Below, in pieces: positions 59,601 through 64,000 of a stretch of 64,000 nucleotides of DNA. The translations under genes and the position numbers were made by a program. The stretch's first letter is position 1, and every line of letters starts with the position of its first letter. This DNA is from Stenopsyche tienmushanensis (Eukaryota; Arthropoda; Insecta; Trichoptera; Stenopsychidae). The notes under the pieces are model-generated. The model saw only the letters and a list, made by a program, of their open reading frames with translations. It made no database searches and had not been told where the DNA came from. Location of the stretch: positions 806,001 to 870,000 of the forward strand of contig WACJ01000129.1 in the NCBI GenBank assembly GCA_008973525.1. Direction: 5' to 3'.

Positions 59601-60465
59601 ATTAATCCTTTGATTAGTGAGTTAATTTTTGTTGCGGGGCATTGTAAATAGAGCCCGCAGCACGTGTGGGCATATTCTTCAAAGGATTGAGGACGTTACA
59701 AATGAATTTGCAATGAAAATGCGTGTGTAATAAATAAAGAAAGCGAATTCGGCTAAATAATAATATGTTTGAGTGCTATTTGTGTTACCGACAAATACGG
59801 AGAATGCTTTATGGATGAAGCTAACAATGCAATTTAGTTATCATTAAGAAAAAAATACAAAAAAACAGGCAAAAATAAAACTCAAAAGTGAGGCGGGTTA
59901 ATATAATTTATTTTTTAATTACAAATATTCCTTTCATTGAATAAAAAGCGAATGTATAATAAATACACGTTCAATAATGTCGTGAAAATAAAAAAAAGTA
60001 CTCCTAAATCACACACTGCACACACTTATAAACGGTGATCGGCTTTTCTTTAAGCCGTTTCATCGAGCGTAGGAACTAAATACAAAAAAATGTCTCAAAC
60101 ACGCAGAGCATAATATATGCGATACGAAATTAAAATGATTCGCTATACTACAAAATAAATATATAAAATGCTCGTGGTGTAAAGCATAAGATAGCAGTCA
60201 TACAATTACAATAGTTTTAGGTGATACATACTAATGAGAATAATAAAAAAATCTGGTACTTACAAAATATAGCACAATAATAATACCAAACTACGATTCA
60301 ACAATTACACATGCATCTTTTTGGCTATACTTTTTGGATGCTAAACTCTCGAGTACTATTATTATCGTACAACTATTCTCATACACGCTTCGATAATACT
60401 AGGCAGTTCACGTTAAAAATTAAAGGAACGAATAAGTAAAATCTACTGACAAAATTCGGTTGCGT
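56656..60465 (-). other. Presumed long 3' UTR or downstream flank of SIK3
   Basis: 3.8 kb of AT-rich sequence without coding frames or recognisable transposons, directly downstream of the SIK3 stop codon, in contrast to the transposon-dense region to the left. That is what a long 3' UTR would look like. A hairpin with stem CGGCTT/AAGCCG and a 6-base loop lies at 60040-60057. The UTR end cannot be placed from sequence alone. Confidence 0.4.
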
Positions 60466-63439
60466 CTAATTAATCTGTTGATATACCTGAAAACATTGGG
60501 GTGTTTGAAATAAATTATTATTTGGCCACGGCGTCGAAGCTCCCCATAAGACTCCCGGCGTGTGCTCGTTGAGTCCCAGCGTCACAGCGCTGCTGGAAAT
60601 GTTCTGATGGGGTAACGTTATGTGACTCGGTTTGCTCGCCATTTCGCTTATCTGACAAGCGTTCTGCAGGCTGGAGGGCAGATTTGACCAGTTTTCGTTG
60701 CCGGCTTTGTCTTTGTTGAGAATCGTTATCTCCATTGAGCCTTGATAGGTGAAATTCGGACCGGTTTCTTGTGTCTCATTCGGTAACGATTTAGGCGATT
60801 GGTTTGGTCCTTCGACGATGGCTTGAAACGCTAAAAGATCTTCGTTTTCGCTCTCCGATAACGGAATAGGAAGAGGTGGTAAAATTTGTTGCTGTTGAGC
60901 TATTTTATAACTCTGCTGCCGCAACATTTGACGTCGACTCAAACCCATCTGTAGAGAATGTAAACTGGCGTTGTCCGTCGTTGTACCGTTGGTGTTTGGT
61001 TGAGCCATAGCCACTTGTTTTTGTAAGATCTGTCTTTTCTGTTGTAGAAGTCTGTGCTGCATCAATTGTTGTTGTAACGGCGGTTTGATATTTTGAAGCG
61101 GAGGATTATTAGGAACGTTTATGGGTGATTCTCCGATTTCATTCGATTGATGCGACTGAGCTGTCATTTTAGGGCTGGCGGGTAAAGGAGGAGACGTAGT
61201 GGAGTAATTAAAATTTTCTGGAAGACTTATGCGTTTAGGTATGCCCGCCTTGTTTTCAATAAAATGCGGACTGAACGAAGCGGAGAATTGATTATGTTGT
61301 ATTTGTCGTTGTGTCATTTCTTCAACAGGCACGCTGGCTTGATATTGAGTTTTTAATTTCTGCGCTTCCTTCTGGACTAAATGTAATTCTAGAACGCCTT
61401 TCGCTTTACATCCCTCGTTAAGCCGCTGACTATTAAAGGCTACGGTATTCTTCTGCGTCTCGGTGGCCTGAGAGATGACCTGTTGAGCGACGAGTCCGTC
61501 GCTGGCTCTCCGCCCTTCTCTAAAATCGACGGGACTTCGAGTCGTACTCCGCGGACATCCCTTAGTGCCGCTCTGATGATACGTCAACGGATTATGTCTA
61601 CTGAGAAAACCGCTGCACGGCGATTTATTATTACTAGTTGATACATAAACGCAGGGATGCAACGGACTAGTGTTAATAATTGAACTATTTTCATATACTA
61701 ATTTATCGTCAGTTGAAGTACAACTGGGCAAACTACTCGTTAAATCACTGGAACAATCGGACAATTGATAATCCAAGCTTTCAAAAGCGGAAAAATTACT
61801 CTGCGACGAATCACAACTCAAATTTTGGCTCAAACTTTTAGTATTATAAAAGTTAACAACCCCGCTGCTAGAACTGGAGCTCGCGTACGATCCTAAACGT
61901 TGAGGAGCATTCGGTATACTCGAAATATCATCCATGTCAGTTTCGCAGCCCTCGTCCGTAGACGATGAATATTGTTGTTGAAATTCGACCGTCTTACCGG
62001 TGGTGTGCGCACACAATTGAGAAAAATTCTGCGGATTCATATATCTATTTGCACCGAGTGAAAACTTGTCACTTTTATAAAAAGCACTGTTATTGTGTAT
62101 TTCACTGTTTCCCGGCAATGTACCTAGTACATCAGAAGTATTGTTCAAAGGGGGTAGTACAGAATTTTGTGTATACGCGTAGGGTTGAATGTGATTTATC
62201 AAGTCTTTAAAAGGAGGGGTATTGTTCTGGATGCGAGAGAGATCTTGCTGTTGAGTGTTCGTTATAATCCGACCGGTGTCGTAAGCCAGTTTGCTAGGCT
62301 CGGCCGACGGAAGCGGCAAGGGAGATTGCTGTAGTGTATTCATCAGCTTGGCTGCCTCCGAGCTCATGGTGAACGTCGTGGACGAGTTCATCATTTTCAG
62401 AGGCTCCGGAGCGAAGCTAGTGGCCGAGGTGGAGTTCTGAAGGACGTTATTTGTGATGTTGATGCATGCTGGGTCGATTCCTGTCAATTTTCCACTGTCT
62501 ATTGCACACTTGGAATCGAAGCTGGATGACGTTAAAAGTCTGCTACCGTCTGGATTTGAAAGGCGAGGATCTGGACCGACTGTGCTGGACTGCTGTAGCA
62601 GTCTGCGACAGTCCTCGCTCGATTGTTTTATAATTTTTTGATGGTGTTCTAGTGTATTTGTTAGAAGACGGTGCGACGTTGCGATACTTTCCATAGTTGA
62701 CTTTCCAACGATCCTGGTGTTGGATTCTGATACGCCAATGTTCCTCATTGATAAAAGTCTAGTCGGTTCATCTGCATTGGGTAATCTGGATGAGTTCAAG
62801 AGGTCGAAATTTCCAACAAGAAAGCTACGGTGTGCATCTCCCAGTTCATGATTTCTCTGAAGCAGTCTTTGCTCGGTCATATTAACGTTGGCAAGTGAGA
62901 GTAGTCTTTGTGTTTCGCTGACTGAATCTGGTGGGGCACGAGGAGGTGATGAAACATGCGTTTCCGGAGATCTGGATAATCTGAAATGCATAAAAATACA
63001 TTTGAATTTATAATTATATTAGGGTACCGGATAAAAATTTCCTTTAATTTTCATTGATTTCTATACAAATGGCATATTAAAATGACTAGAAATATGAAAT
63101 AAAGCTGTAGCTATCAAAGAATATATAATTAATAACAGATTATTTTTTGAAAGAGTATGATTAGATTCAGTTTTACCTGTGAGCATGTTCACTGGCACGT
63201 CTCGATGGTTGGTCATGATGTTGCATCGTCGAGGGTGTATTATTGGGGAGAGGAGCTGCAGGGCCACCTTTTCGAGCGATAGCCTGTTCTGCCACAGATG
63301 AGGGTCGTCTACGCTGCGAACCCCCACTGCATGCGCCCCCCGCCCCATTACTACCCCCGTCTTGATTTCGATGTTTCAATCGCTCCAAAAGAAGTAAATA
63401 TATAGCTGCGTGGTGATCATAACTGTTCGATCTTAGACT
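60466..63439 (-). CDS. SIK3: SIK3-type salt-inducible kinase, C-terminal exons
   Basis: AMPK-related kinase that holds CRTC co-activators and class IIa HDACs in the cytoplasm and is switched off by PKA. Only two exons lie in the window: 63439-63177 and 62980-60466 (925 codons including stop); the kinase domain lies beyond the right edge. The first exon here starts SLRSNSYDHHAAIYLLLLERL, the end of the UBA region. Three basic Ser sites match the PKA/14-3-3 sites known in SIKs: RRPSSVAEQ, GRRASDGLVAQ and PKRISLPEN. The rest is low-complexity, Ser- and Gln-rich, with glutamine-rich runs such as QQQLMQHRLLQQKRQILQ near the C-terminus. The SPVDFREGRRASDG block is diagnostic of the SIK family. Of the SIKs, SIK3 is the best match by length; SIK2 is not excluded. 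Confidence 0.88.
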
Positions 63440-63539
63440 CTGAAAATTGAACATCACCAAATTAATATGCAAGTAATTAAATCCAAACAACATAAAAACA
63501 ATCAATTTTCAAATAATCCAGAAAGCAAGGCTACAAAGT

Positions 63540-63960
63540 TTATGCGGATGAAATTGAGACATTTTTATAGTTGGGGCATCAGCATCAGCTTGTCTCTGCG
63601 ACCCAAAAACTCCTTTAGTTTAGTGAAAGGATGATAATCTGAAGATGCCTCTGAAGAAATCTGAAGTCAGGTGAATAGGGGGAGGGGTAACAATATCCCA
63701 ACGATGTCAGCAGCTCCTGTGATGCTCACACGGTGTGGGGAGTGGTGTTGTCATGCAGATGGCTGATATAGTCATGCATATGGAATCCAATCCAAACTGA
63801 CCCCGGACAGTTTTATGTGCTCATGAATCTTGGGATTAGTAAACATAATCCAGAAAAATTCGGGATTGAAATTTGTATCTAACAAAAATCGTACACCTCA
63901 TCAGCACGACGAAGGCTACTAAATCGAGACATTCCCGCCGAAATCTGGACGCTTGGAAAC
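63540..63960 (-). mobile_element. Mariner-type transposase remnant in SIK3 intron
   Basis: Minus-strand pieces read LHDNTTPHTV, SSDYHPFTKLKEFLG and CLNFIRIN, the HDNARPH...SDYHLF..LK..L order of mariner transposases, with frameshifts between them. Confidence 0.65.
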
Positions 63961-64000
63961 AGTGGCGTAACTACTAATTGGCGAGCTTAGGCAACGCCCA

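Noticed and set aside
60466..62991. Reading the 841-codon frame as a separate gene starting MHFRLSRSP
   Set aside because: The apparent start lies in an intron; a CAG acceptor at 62981 joins the frame to the upstream SIK exon (63439-63177) in the right phase.

Overview
The window is AT-rich nuclear DNA from an animal, most likely an insect; I cannot fix the order. The grounds are spliced genes with short phase-consistent introns (GT-AG, plus one apparent GC-AG), insect-like protein sequences, and a mixed load of decayed mariner, Tc1, piggyBac, hAT, Helitron, RTE, Jockey and R1-like elements. There are no operons, ribosome binding sites or CRISPR arrays. Coordinates of multi-exon genes were obtained by hand-joining exons whose splice sites and reading phases agree.
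Layout. 0.5-9.1 kb: two arrestin-domain (ARRDC-type) paralogues transcribed divergently; two of their internal coding exons have identical lengths (212 and 189 nt). 9.5-12.3 kb: mariner copy and repeat debris. 12.3-13.9 kb: UTP15 (minus strand; first coding exon not found). 14-16 kb: mariner, Helitron and RTE remnants. 16.4-20.2 kb: RIOK2, with a small secreted-protein gene nested antisense in its fifth intron. 22.0-24.4 kb: sorbitol dehydrogenase. 25.2-27.4 kb: intronless COG5. 27.5-28.6 kb: a TTAA-flanked MITE, Tc1-like and mariner remnants. 29.7-36.2 kb: mitochondrial Lon protease (14 exons, minus strand), head-to-head with RPS15 (36.7-37.8 kb). 38-56.7 kb: a transposon graveyard with nested insertions, a Helitron with PIF1-like helicase remnants, a lone BIR-domain ORF, and a 1.2-kb segment present twice at about 99.5% identity, 15.2 kb apart. 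56.7-63.4 kb: the C-terminal part of a SIK3-type salt-inducible kinase on the minus strand with a probably long 3' UTR; the kinase domain lies beyond the right edge.
How the genes relate. Most are housekeeping genes. Three serve 40S ribosome production (UTP15 in the SSU processome, RIOK2 in late pre-40S maturation, RPS15 in the small subunit). LONP1 works in the mitochondrial matrix, COG5 in Golgi tethering, sorbitol dehydrogenase in polyol metabolism, the arrestins in receptor trafficking and SIK3 in cAMP/nutrient signalling. I found no evidence for a new multi-gene system. The most unusual items are the near-identical 1.2-kb duplication, the isolated BIR exon beside the Helitron, the nested secreted gene, and a repeat family with coding-like sequence flanking the arrestin genes.
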